Shown: piece by piece, positions 30,889 to 40,003 of the stretch | How the letters are laid out: every line of letters starts with the position of its first letter | How positions within the stretch are numbered: position 1 is the stretch's first letter | Assembly: GCA_900208305.1 (NCBI GenBank) | Contig: OAPG01000002.1 | Location: 1,302,001 to 1,366,000, forward strand | Origin: Melanopsichium pennsylvanicum | Taxonomy: Eukaryota; Basidiomycota; Ustilaginomycetes; Ustilaginales | Reading direction: 5' to 3' | Length of the DNA stretch: 64,000 nucleotides | Translations under genes and position numbers: made by a program | The notes under the pieces: generated by a model | Database searches by the model: none | Told to the model about the DNA's origin: nothing | The model's input: only the letters and a program-made list of their open reading frames with translations

Positions 30889-31876
30889 GGCTGTATCACT
30901 TGCTTAAGGAGCTTGACTAGGCTGCCTTCGGAAGGGCGCGCGCCGAGACACAGAGAATGGCAGAAGCAGGCACAGCAACACTCCATCTACCTTTACAGTC
31001 GCCCGCGCATATTTGCCCCCAACATTGCCCTGTAACGTTATCAAGCTGATAAGAGCTTCACAATCCACTCACTCTCACACGAGCAAAGCACAAAAGCAGC
31101 TGCTACATTTTCAACATCCGCGCGGCCTCCACTCACACTGCTTTTGCTTTCACCGCTTCTGCATGTTAACAAAATCACGCTTGCAGATCCTGTCCCTCTC
31201 AGCAGCCATCTTCCCACTTGGACCCTGAAATGTCCCTTCCCTATCACTGTTCACCTTAACAAAGCAAACCATACGCCGCCAACACCCCCGATCTCCTCTT
31301 AATTTTAATTTCTTATTATCCCGACAAGATGTTGAATCTAACAAAACCCGTCAAATTACTACGGCTTGCACGTTCGAAACAGTCGCCATGTGTGAAAGTG
31401 ATGCACTGAACACACACTAGCTGGTGTATCAACCTTCTTCATTTTGAACATCATCGAGACAGCATTCGAATGTGAATAGTGTACTCATCATCAAATTACA
31501 CTCTCTTCACACTCTATGCAAATCGTCTCTCCATTTGTCTGATTCATTTAGCCGGTCTTATTTTCATCATGAGTCTTCATATCGCTTCCACCTTCCACAC
31601 TGTTCTGAACAAATTTCATGAACTCTTGATGAGTCTGTAGAACTTCCTTTAAGTCCCTGATGACACATTGATCTCAGGCAGCAGCACATTACAAGTGCAC
31701 AACTTGAATTGTGCAGCTGACTGTCATAACAACCTGTGTTTGATATTGTAAGGCACACCCAGGTGACTGAGCTAACACTCACTTACCAGATCGCCTTGAC
31801 CGCACAAATTTCCTTGTGGACTTTTATTAAAGCGCTATTGATGTAATCCAGGGCGATTGAGATTAATCAGATCCAA

Positions 31877-31915
31877 GCCGCATTGACTTTACTCTGTGTT
31901 AGGCCTCAATGCGGC
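31877..31915. repeat. Perfect 10-bp inverted repeat (hairpin) with 19-base spacer
   Basis: GCCGCATTGA at 31877-31886 and its exact complement TCAATGCGGC at 31906-31915. It lies about 380 bases past the stop of the phosphoglycerate dehydrogenase gene, beyond the usual terminator distance. Confidence 0.8.
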
Positions 31916-32297
31916 AATTGAAAAAGATCCATCACATACTCTGCTGCGGAAGTCATCTCGTCTTTTAGCAACTCTTGTTTCGGTTCTAAGCAAAGCTCCT
32001 TCCAAACTTTTGAGAGTGACGATCGCTCAGTCGGAGTGAAAAGCATGGTCGCAGTCGTGATCGTCCATAAATCCACTCAAGACTGAACATCACATCAAAG
32101 TTTTGCGATCGCCGACCTGGTCGTTTCCACAGCCCTCACGGTGACAATCAATCGACAAAGGAATTGGCATGGAACCAGGGTAAATTTTGTGCACTCCTTC
32201 AGACTGTATCATCGGGTGAGTAGGTCTGATAGCTGTCGTGTTGAATCTTTCGAAGCGAGTCTTCTAGCAAGTGGTGGTCAGTCTGACGTTGGTGCAA

Positions 32298-33767
32298 TCA
32301 CGCCAGCAAACGAGTCAAGATGTTCGCTTTCGTCTTACTGATACGATCATAGATGTCGCGCGTGTCTTGTTCACTGGCTGAGACGTCTGAAATCAAATAT
32401 GCAGTATCTTTTCGGGAATCCGAATGTTGCTTGACGACATTGAAGGAACCGAGGATCTCGTTGACGGCACGAAGCGAACCGGGCTGGTTCTGGTGGACAT
32501 AGCAAATTCGAATGACACGCGTGTCGGCCTCGGTGATGGCACGAAGGTCGACTTCGGGGAAGTTGACAGCGCCGATCGAGGAACCAAAGTTCATGTAGCG
32601 GATCAAAGCGTCGGAGACCTCGATTCCGATCATTCGTTGTGCCTCCTCGGTGCTGCCTCCAATATGTGGTGTGAGCATGACGTTCGGCATCTGGCAGAGC
32701 TCCGAGGCCCAGCTGTTGAGCTCGTTGGAGAAGGTGCCGGGACCGGAAGCAGCGGGCTCCTTAGGGAACACGTCGACGGCGGCACCGGCGAGGTGACCAG
32801 ATCTGAGACCCTCGACAAGAGCGGGGATGTCAACAACACTGCCTCGCGCGTTGTTGATGAGGTACGAGCCCTTCTTCATGGCCTTGATCTGCGCGTCACG
32901 GATCATGTTCTTGGTTTCGGCAAGTTCGGGGACGTGGAGTGAGACAAAGTCGGCGGTGCCGAGGAGCTCTTCGAGAGTAGAAACCTGCTTGGCAGATCCG
33001 AGGGGCATGAGGGGCACGACGTCGTAGTAGATGACGTGCATGCCCATGGACTCGGCGAGAACGGAAAGCTGCGAGCCAATGTGTCCATAGCCGACGATTC
33101 CGAGGATCTTGCCTCGAACTTCGTAGCATCCCTTGGACACCTTGTTCCAGGTTCCAGACCTCATCTCATTGACACGGTCGCCGAGCTGACGCGAAAGGCT
33201 GATCATCTCACCGATGACGAGCTCAGCGACCGAGCGGGAGTTGGCAAAGGGAGAGTTGAAGACGGCGACACCAGCTTTGGCAGCGGCATCAAGATCGACC
33301 TGGTTGGTACCGATGCAGAAGCATCCTACGACGAGCAGCTTGTGAGCAGCACGGAAGACCTTGGCAGTAAGCTTGGTCTTACTTCGGATACCGACGGCGT
33401 GGTACTGGCCGATGTTCTGGATTAGCTCTTCCTCGCTCCAAGCCCTGGTCTGGAAATCGACCTGGTAACCTTGCTCCTTGAGCATCTTGATGGCACCCTG
33501 AGAGACGTTCTCGAGCAAGAGAATCTTGATGTCTCCGGTATCAAAGGGCGTCAGGAGACGCGGTGCTGAGAGAGGTACTGACTGTGAGGTGGAACGAGCG
33601 CGAGGTGGCGAGAATGAAGCGGGAGGCGAAGTGGAAGGGTGGATCGAGTTGCCGTTGGCGAGACGTTGAGCGCCGGCCTGTGCGGCCATCATCGCAGAGA
33701 AGGAGCCGGCGTGGGCGGGCGGCGAGAAGCCGGCGCGGTGGAATGCTTGTCCGTGAGTCTCAGACAT
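32298..33767 (-). CDS. SER3: D-3-phosphoglycerate dehydrogenase (serine biosynthesis)
   Basis: A 489-residue cytosolic enzyme for the first committed step of phosphoserine synthesis, oxidising 3-phosphoglycerate to 3-phosphohydroxypyruvate with NAD. After a Ser/Pro-rich N-terminal 75 residues come the substrate domain (IKILLLENVSQGAIKML), the NAD-binding Rossmann motif GIVGYGHIGSQL near 235, the catalytic Arg in NNARGSVVD, and the active-site His in LTPHIGGSTEEAQ. The last 75 residues form an ACT domain (VIRICYVHQNQPGSL), consistent with serine feedback as known for Ser3/Ser33 and E. coli SerA. The extended N-terminus also matches the fungal Ser3/Ser33 form. The start is the ATG at 33767. Confidence 0.95.
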   Translation of the reverse strand: MSETHGQAFHRAGFSPPAHAGSFSAMMAAQAGAQRLANGNSIHPSTSPPASFSPPRARSTSQSVPLSAPRLLTPFDTGDIKILLLENVSQGAIKMLKEQGYQVDFQTRAWSEEELIQNIGQYHAVGIRSKTKLTAKVFRAAHKLLVVGCFCIGTNQVDLDAAAKAGVAVFNSPFANSRSVAELVIGEMISLSRQLGDRVNEMRSGTWNKVSKGCYEVRGKILGIVGYGHIGSQLSVLAESMGMHVIYYDVVPLMPLGSAKQVSTLEELLGTADFVSLHVPELAETKNMIRDAQIKAMKKGSYLINNARGSVVDIPALVEGLRSGHLAGAAVDVFPKEPAASGPGTFSNELNSWASELCQMPNVMLTPHIGGSTEEAQRMIGIEVSDALIRYMNFGSSIGAVNFPEVDLRAITEADTRVIRICYVHQNQPGSLRAVNEILGSFNVVKQHSDSRKDTAYLISDVSASEQDTRDIYDRISKTKANILTRLLA

Positions 33768-35065
33768 TGTGACGAAAAGTGTCTGTGATGATCAAGATAT
33801 CCTGGTATGTGAAGATGGTGGTGACGAGAGAAGCGTCTGGTGTTACTCGAAGGACAACCTTTGCGCATGGCTAAGCAAGAATGCACGATTTCGCAAAAGG
33901 TGTACAGTACATTTACTGCACGCTCGAGCCTGTCTCCTTGAGGGCTCAACAACGCTAAGTGTGGTTGGGTCAGCTCAGCCACCGAGCCCACACAAAACCA
34001 CGCCCTTACAACCGCACAGATGTGACACCGTTAAGATCTTTTATCGCAATCTCTCTCACGGCTAAGAAAGCAGGATGTGACTCTGCCAAATCGATTCTTC
34101 CAATTTCATCAAAAAATTCTGATTTTGCTTGGCTGTTATGCCCTTCTCTTAGATTTTTTTTTCTCGTTTGGGATGCATGACAAGCTGAAGGCTCGGAGAT
34201 TGATCACCGTCTGCCTTGGCATTTGCTACACATAGAGAAGCTATAAAGTGAGAGGTCCGAGGATGTACATACTACGCTTCTCTCACAATTTTCACGCACT
34301 AGCGTATCTACCCATCATGTTGGATTGGAGCAGGTTCTGCTAGATGATCCAGACATAGTCGTCGAAGTTGCAAGTACAAGAACGAGCTACTGACAGATGA
34401 CTCGAGGCATCCTTCAATTTCACACCTTCATGCACGTTGTCTGCAATTCTGCAGAAGTTGCGCAATCACGTCTTTTTCATAAATTTGATCATCGGCATCG
34501 GGCCAAAATGTGGTCGGCAATCTCGATTCACAACAGGACTTGACGTGTCAGCTTGACAAAGTAAAAAAAAAACATGCTGCAAGTTGTCAGGTTGCGCGGA
34601 TCCAATACGACTAGTCTTGCTCATCTTTGTCCTCGATGATGGACTAAAGGAGAGACTTTGGATCTGGGCCTACGATGGTCGTTAGAAAGCATTCTACCCG
34701 AACGGAGAAGCCACCGATGGAGTTTGTGACAGCATGTTCCGACATAGTGGGAAGTGGCATACTTCAATCATACGCAATCCTTGCGCCTCTAGGAGATCCG
34801 AGCGTGTGCAGGCGAGCTAACGAAGTCGCACCTATCTCCAAGTTTACGTGGGCACTATGGACCGCAAAATTTCCTATGAAGCTAAGAATGGCGACTGATG
34901 AGATCTATGACATACCTCCAGCCTTCTCCTCTGCACCGACTTCTACTGCCTCCCTCAACACTGTTCAACAAACCGCACCACATTGTCAATTCTTACAGCA
35001 ACCTTCTTCCTCTTCATCACTTCCATTCCACCTACTCGCCCCGTTTTCCATCTCGATCGCACACC
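33768..35065. other. Divergent intergenic region bordering the accessory block
   Basis: About 1.3 kb between divergent genes, with a TACAGTA element at 33903. From about 34915 the plus strand is C/T-rich, like a leader. Overlapping open frames at 34675-35310 do not look coding. Confidence 0.55.
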
Positions 35066-36400
35066 ATGAGCAATCTTGCTCGTCTTCTGCGATGGGCGCC
35101 CTGTCTCTGGGCCGTATCAAAGCTAGCCAACAACTCTGGCCCGGCTCAACGCTCGCAGATTCTCAACGTTCAATCTGGTTCTCAGCACACGTCCAGCACC
35201 TCCGACGTGCTCCATACTTTGAGCTTCACCACTCGTTCTGTTGTCAGATATTCGCAGAATTTTCGGGCCACCTCGGCAGCTCGATCACCGAGATCCATGG
35301 CGGACACTAGTCCTCGCGATGGAAATGTTGGGGGTCTTTGGCGCTTGCGCAGCCGCAACCCTGAAGTGCATCACGGCTGGCAGTGGGACCATCCTCCCTT
35401 GCTGCCCGTGCGATGGGCGCAAAGGGCTGTTTCATTCTCAAGCAAGATTCTGAGACAAGTTCACGGCCTTTCCTTTGTAACTTCTTTCCCTATGGAGCTA
35501 ACAGAAGTCGTTCTGCACACAGTCAGGCATCCTGTCGAGACACGAGCGGGACTAGGAGAAGTTGACCTTCGTTTGGTTTGCAAGCAATGGAATGGCCTAC
35601 TGCGAAGATCTTACTGGCGAAAACGCTGGCTCAACATTCGACCTGAAATAGCTCGGTGGCGCTTCATTGGTGAGCGGATCAATACTTTGGCCAAAAACGC
35701 CGACGTCATCAAGAAAGTCAAATTCGACGGCATACTCTCCGATATTCCCCCCATCTCTCTCGAAAGTGCTTTGCAGGAATGTCCAGAACTAGCAGAAGTT
35801 GCTCTTTGCAGAGTAAAGCAGATCAAAGTTGGCAAGCTCGACTCCGTCAACGAAGTCCTCCTCAAGCAATTCTTGCTGTATCATCAAAATGAAATACGTC
35901 ACTTTGCTTTCCGGCTCGAGGATACTGTCCTCTTCCTCGGCAGGCGCTCCTTGTTTGCCTACTCAATTCTCATACTACCTAGAGTGCGAAGGATCACCGT
36001 TGACATTAGCAACAGTGAAGTAGCGCTGTACCTGGAAGACCTGTCCAACAACAGTGCCCGCGCAGTATCCCGCTTTGTCGCCGAGCTTATCGGTAGGGAT
36101 GACACATACGAAGACAGGACAGTCGAGGTCCGTCTTTTCTGTATGCCCAGCGCGGGCACTGCTGCTCTACCTCAGATTTCGGAGGACTACGTCTCTCTAG
36201 CTTCGCAGATCTTCCAACATACCCGAATTCTAGTGGAGAACATGCCAGGTATTCGATTGGCTACTTCCTTCCAGGGTCCGCTGTCCTCTCAGACAGCTCG
36301 CGACCTACGAGCTCTTCGCGCGTGGGCCTCAGGTGAGGGTATCTCGCTTATCGATGCTGGACCGCAACTGCTCGAGAACAGCAACGGGCGGACAAGATGA
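35066..36400 (+). CDS. F-box-like protein of unknown function
   Basis: A 444-residue protein. I chose the ATG at 35066 (ACACCATGAG) because the sequence before it is C/T-rich like a leader; an in-frame ATG at 34898 would add 56 residues. Near residues 143-182 the pattern PMELTEVVLHTV followed by DLRLVCKQWNGLL resembles an F-box: a Pro, Leu-rich helix and the VCKxW motif. No WD40 or leucine-rich repeats are recognisable in the remaining 260 residues, which alternate Leu/Val-rich and charged stretches. If it is an F-box protein it would recruit substrates to an SCF ubiquitin ligase. It sits directly beside the secreted-protein block but has no obvious signal peptide and is on the opposite strand. 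Confidence 0.7.
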   Translation: MSNLARLLRWAPCLWAVSKLANNSGPAQRSQILNVQSGSQHTSSTSDVLHTLSFTTRSVVRYSQNFRATSAARSPRSMADTSPRDGNVGGLWRLRSRNPEVHHGWQWDHPPLLPVRWAQRAVSFSSKILRQVHGLSFVTSFPMELTEVVLHTVRHPVETRAGLGEVDLRLVCKQWNGLLRRSYWRKRWLNIRPEIARWRFIGERINTLAKNADVIKKVKFDGILSDIPPISLESALQECPELAEVALCRVKQIKVGKLDSVNEVLLKQFLLYHQNEIRHFAFRLEDTVLFLGRRSLFAYSILILPRVRRITVDISNSEVALYLEDLSNNSARAVSRFVAELIGRDDTYEDRTVEVRLFCMPSAGTAALPQISEDYVSLASQIFQHTRILVENMPGIRLATSFQGPLSSQTARDLRALRAWASGEGISLIDAGPQLLENSNGRTR

Positions 36401-36919
36401 TCCTCACAAATGGAGAAGCGAGATGTGATCATCGGAACAGACCTGTAGCTACACAAGATCTTTTCTCTGATGCAATGCCTGGGTATACGCCTCATACTTC
36501 ATGCGCCATGTCGAAAAAGCCATGCCGTCAATGAGCTTTTCATCGAACTCGTCAATTAAAAGCCGGCCTCTCACAGATTATGTTCTGGAGGCTCTCATGT
36601 CCGTGCAATCAATAGTAATTTCGAGCCGAATGTCGTACAAATCGTGCAAAAATGATTTTGTCTATCCTTGTGCTCTTTGGACAAGCCTTCAGCACGGAAC
36701 TTGGCTTCTTAGTTCAGTAGTCAAGTACCATATATGAAGCGCTTATTAAGTCTTACATAAAGGCTCCAGCCAGGTTGAATTCGACCCATGACATAGACAG
36801 GAGGAAGTCATGCTCACTCAGAACGCAAAGGTACGAAGGATATGTATGCCCAAGACAGATGCACTGCTAAAGTCACGAAAAGTTGATAAGGCAGAGGTGT
36901 ACCTTATGGAGAGCCCAAA
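36401..36919. other. Convergent 3' region at the edge of the secreted-protein block
   Basis: About 520 bases between convergent genes, AT-rich. No coding signal was seen. Confidence 0.5.
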
Positions 36920-38665
36920 TCAATATGGGGGAAAGAACGCCAAGCTGAGACCTGTGATTGTCTCTGGCATCAGCCTGTTCCACATGGTTTCCTGCAGATG
37001 ATAAAATCCGACAGCTTTGAGGAGCCTTCTGTCATCCTCTATCGGCCCAATCGTCCAGACTGAGACTACTCCGGTGCCATCTGGACCTATCCAATTCAAT
37101 TGCTGATGAAAGGCAAGCATGAGTTCCTCTCCATCAAGACGGACAATTAGCTTGACCGCTCTCTGTGACCTGAATAAGCGGCTGATTTGCATGCTGAACT
37201 CCTCCTTCTGTTCCTTAGTTAATCTGATAGGCTGAAATGATTTTTCGTTCAGGCCTGCTTCACTCTTCCATTCCTGTGTAAGCTGATCCACATAGGCAGA
37301 CTCTTCATAGACGTAAAGGTTTATGATATTCAGCTCTCCGGTCTTTGTATTTTTCAGACGGCGTCCACGGGGGAAAGCGGACCTTCGGGTCTGGTAAGGT
37401 TGCTCCGAGCTGGAGCTCTTCACTTTCTGGAAGCTGACCTTCAGTGATCTTTCAGATTCGCCCCGTTGTAGTGTCTTGTGTATAATGACCCAGTACTGGG
37501 TTTGAATCGCCTCTGGAGTGTTTGGCAGAGATTGGAACTCTATAGGGCTAAGAGGGTAGAAGCCACGTAGATACAGATGTGGTACATTGTCTGTCTGTGC
37601 CTGCCCGAACTCAAACACCCCTGTCACACTTTGCGGGTACGCTACAGCATCTAGTCTCCTCGGAGAGGTGAAAAGAAGATGTCTTGGACCGTAATGATCT
37701 GGAACAGTCATTTCTTTTGTTAGTACCCGTGTGCGGAAGAGTCGTTCTGCTATGCTGTCCGGTTACCTGTTGAAGTCCGACATCAGCTTGACAGGTTCCT
37801 GCGGGAGCTCGGGAGCTACCTGCTCACCCGATCTTTCTTCCATCCGCATCCAAAAACGGAGCTTACTGACCAGAGCGTCGACGTCAGGGTCTGATTCCAC
37901 AATCAGCTTGTATCTCCCTTTAATTTGAGCAAAACCTTCCGTGACTCCTCGTACTCTGGCGACGGGAATACTCTCAAGACTTAGCGAGATAGACCTCATC
38001 CTACTGGACGACGGTACTCCTCCGTGAAGCTGCGAAAAGGAGGGAGTAGGTAGGTGACTCGGCGAAGCAAATGTATTGTGCGGCGGTTGACCATCTCGCG
38101 AATTCCACAGACCTTGCTCCAACAGAACATCAGGGCGTAGTTCGTGTATGTTGCTGCCAGAATTGAATGGTGTTTGGAAGAAGACTGATTCGAGGAGCGG
38201 GGAAGCTTGACTAGAAGATTGTCCCTGATCATTCCCGTAAATATTGTGACCGCTTTGTCCCTTCTCGTAAATGGTGTGAAAGCTTTGTTCCAGCGCTGGT
38301 GTCACTTCCTGCACAGGTCCAGCGTCAGCTGCAAATGACGGAAAATTATGAGGGTAGTCGCTGTGATGAGAGGGCCAAGCTGGAGCGGAATCCGAGGAGC
38401 TCCACTGACCACTAAGACCAAAGGGATCGCTATTGGCATGCGGAACATTTGCGAAAGGCCCATTTGCCCGAAAATTTGTGTGGTCTTCTTGACGCTGTAG
38501 ACTACTATGGTCTTCGTTTTCCTCGAAAAGAAGACGGGCTAATTCTTCGGGAAGCTCTTCGATAAATCCGGTGGGAGGAGTTGGTCCCGTTTCGGCTGCT
38601 TGCAGCAAGAAGAGCATCAAAGCGAGGAGGACCCCGCCCGCTTGAATCAGTTTTGAAGAATTCAT
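36920..38665 (-). pseudogene. Large secreted protein, candidate effector, interrupted by one in-frame stop (paralogue of 40004-41992)
   Basis: From the ATG at 38665 the frame codes 300 residues, meets a TAA at 37763-37765, then runs on in the same frame for another 280 codons to a TGA at 36920. The N-terminus has a clear signal peptide (Lys5, then GGVLLALMLFLLQAA). A Ser/Gln/His-rich middle follows, then a domain shared with the neighbouring minus-strand protein. That domain holds two related repeats of about 85 residues (each with VVxVxxxGP-like and RGFY-like cores), and the stop falls inside the first. Similarity to the paralogue continues across the stop, so the region was ancestrally coding. 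The alternative is a short in-frame intron: GTAACC follows the AG, a perfect TACTAAC lies downstream, and an 84-base GT-AG intron would keep frame, but it would delete part of the repeat. Function unknown. Confidence 0.65.
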
Positions 38666-39124
38666 ATTCACTCTGACTCTTGTTCCGCAGCTGTATAAAA
38701 ACTGCAATGGACTCGAGGTTGATTTGTTCTCCGGAAGAGCGGATTGAGTATGGGTGCATTCTCAACAGAGCAACGTTGGCATGGGCAGCTTAAGTACATG
38801 TCGACCTGATCACCGAGCGACTAGAAAGGCGTACTTTGATCGAGCAACGACGTTGGATGGTTTGTTGGATGAAGGCTGAGTTGAGCCATAAACTTTTTCT
38901 TCGAATGATCACATCCTCGTTGACCAGTAATGCAAATGAAGAACCGCTTTCCTCACTGTACGTACAGACCTTCATCTCAATTTAGATACATCAACGTGGC
39001 TGAGAGTATCACAGCAACGTGAGAAAGAGTGGATGCAAGCTCGAAGGCTGGCCAGACACACGCAAGAGGAAGGCAAGCGGAGTCCATCACACAAGAGGCT
39101 TTGAACAGCAAAGGGCGGGCTCAT
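38666..39124. other. Spacer upstream of the interrupted secreted-protein gene
   Basis: About 460 bases. A TTTTTATAC stretch on the minus strand lies about 30 bases upstream of the 38665 start codon. Nothing else is seen. Confidence 0.5.
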
Positions 39125-39634
39125 CTACCCCCAATTCTGTAGCAGGATCGAGGTAAAGTTTTCAACACCAAATCTGTCATTATTATGGTCAGAATGCATG
39201 GTGATGTGCGGATGAACAAATATCCGATAGTCTTGAAATCGTGTAGTACTCGGATATATTGGTCTAGTGGCAGGTTTTAAAGGTATACCGGTCATCTTGC
39301 ACTGAAAACACAAATCTCTTAGTCCTGCATCAATGCGATGCTCGGTTCTCTTCATAGCATGATACCAATGAATCACAAGTCTTGCTTTGGATATTTCATT
39401 CCAATGCGAATATATCACAAGAATCACGAGACCCACCAATGAAGCCCAAGACGGACTTGATTCAGCCTCGAATTTCATTGAGAGAGGGAGAGCAAGAAGG
39501 GGAAGCATACCCGTGCTGCTCATTCTCGGGCAAGACTTCATCTGCTGCCACATCAAGTCCGGCGGTTCCAGCGCGCGCCAGGAGAGGTTGAGACTGTTGT
39601 CACAAATCAGTGAAGTGCAACTCAGGCGACGCAA
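39125..39634 (-). other. Weakly coding-like open frame, possible remnant of a secreted-protein gene
   Basis: A minus-strand frame whose best internal ATG (near 39511) gives a Leu-rich start (MLPLLALPLS) and about 127 residues with a hydrophobic stretch (SLVGLVILVIY), ending in FTSILLQNWG. There is no convincing signal peptide and no family match I recognise. Upstream, at about 39811-39820, the minus strand has TTTTAAAAG, similar to the TTTAAAA sequence before the small secreted-protein gene at 43532. A second minus-strand frame (39600-39791) starts just below it. Together this could be a decayed member of the block or chance open frames. Confidence 0.25.
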
Positions 39635-40003
39635 AGTGTTCCTCAGTCTGACCGAACCGACATCTCATTTGATGGTTTGCGCAACGGCCTAGTCTCTTCT
39701 TTCTCGGGATTTTCCCTCGGCCGATGTGTTGATCCGTAAGAAAGACATCATAGTGACGCCGAGAGGAGAAGGCTTCCATGCTCTGATGCATAGAGATTCC
39801 TTTTGTTTTGGGCCTGGTCGAAACTTTTAAAAGAGGTGCTGAGTGACGACTGCGGGAGGTTTGGTGAGGTAGTGACTGGAACAGGTTTATACATCAGCCA
39901 GAGAGCGCTGCGCGACGCTTGCCAATCTAGAGTTTCCTGGGCAGGTGAAAGGCAAGCCTATCGAAGATTTGCCTCCTTTGTGAGGCATCAAGCCAATTTT
40001 AGT
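39635..40003. other. Spacer within the secreted-protein block
   Basis: About 370 bases between the possible remnant and the intact large secreted-protein gene. It contains a short minus-strand frame (39600-39791) with no recognisable features. Confidence 0.45.

Larger units (their letters stand above)
30442..32297. other. Long intergenic region upstream of bleomycin hydrolase
   Basis: About 1.85 kb between two minus-strand genes. It contains a TACTGTA element at 30633, a perfect 17-bp tandem duplication (30855-30888) and a perfect 10-bp inverted repeat (31877-31915). No coding or tRNA signal is seen. Confidence 0.6.

Noticed and set aside
37695..37762. 68-base intron in the secreted paralogue ending at CCAG
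   Set aside because: It would shift the reading frame and reach a stop soon after; the in-frame 84-base alternative or a plain nonsense codon fits better.
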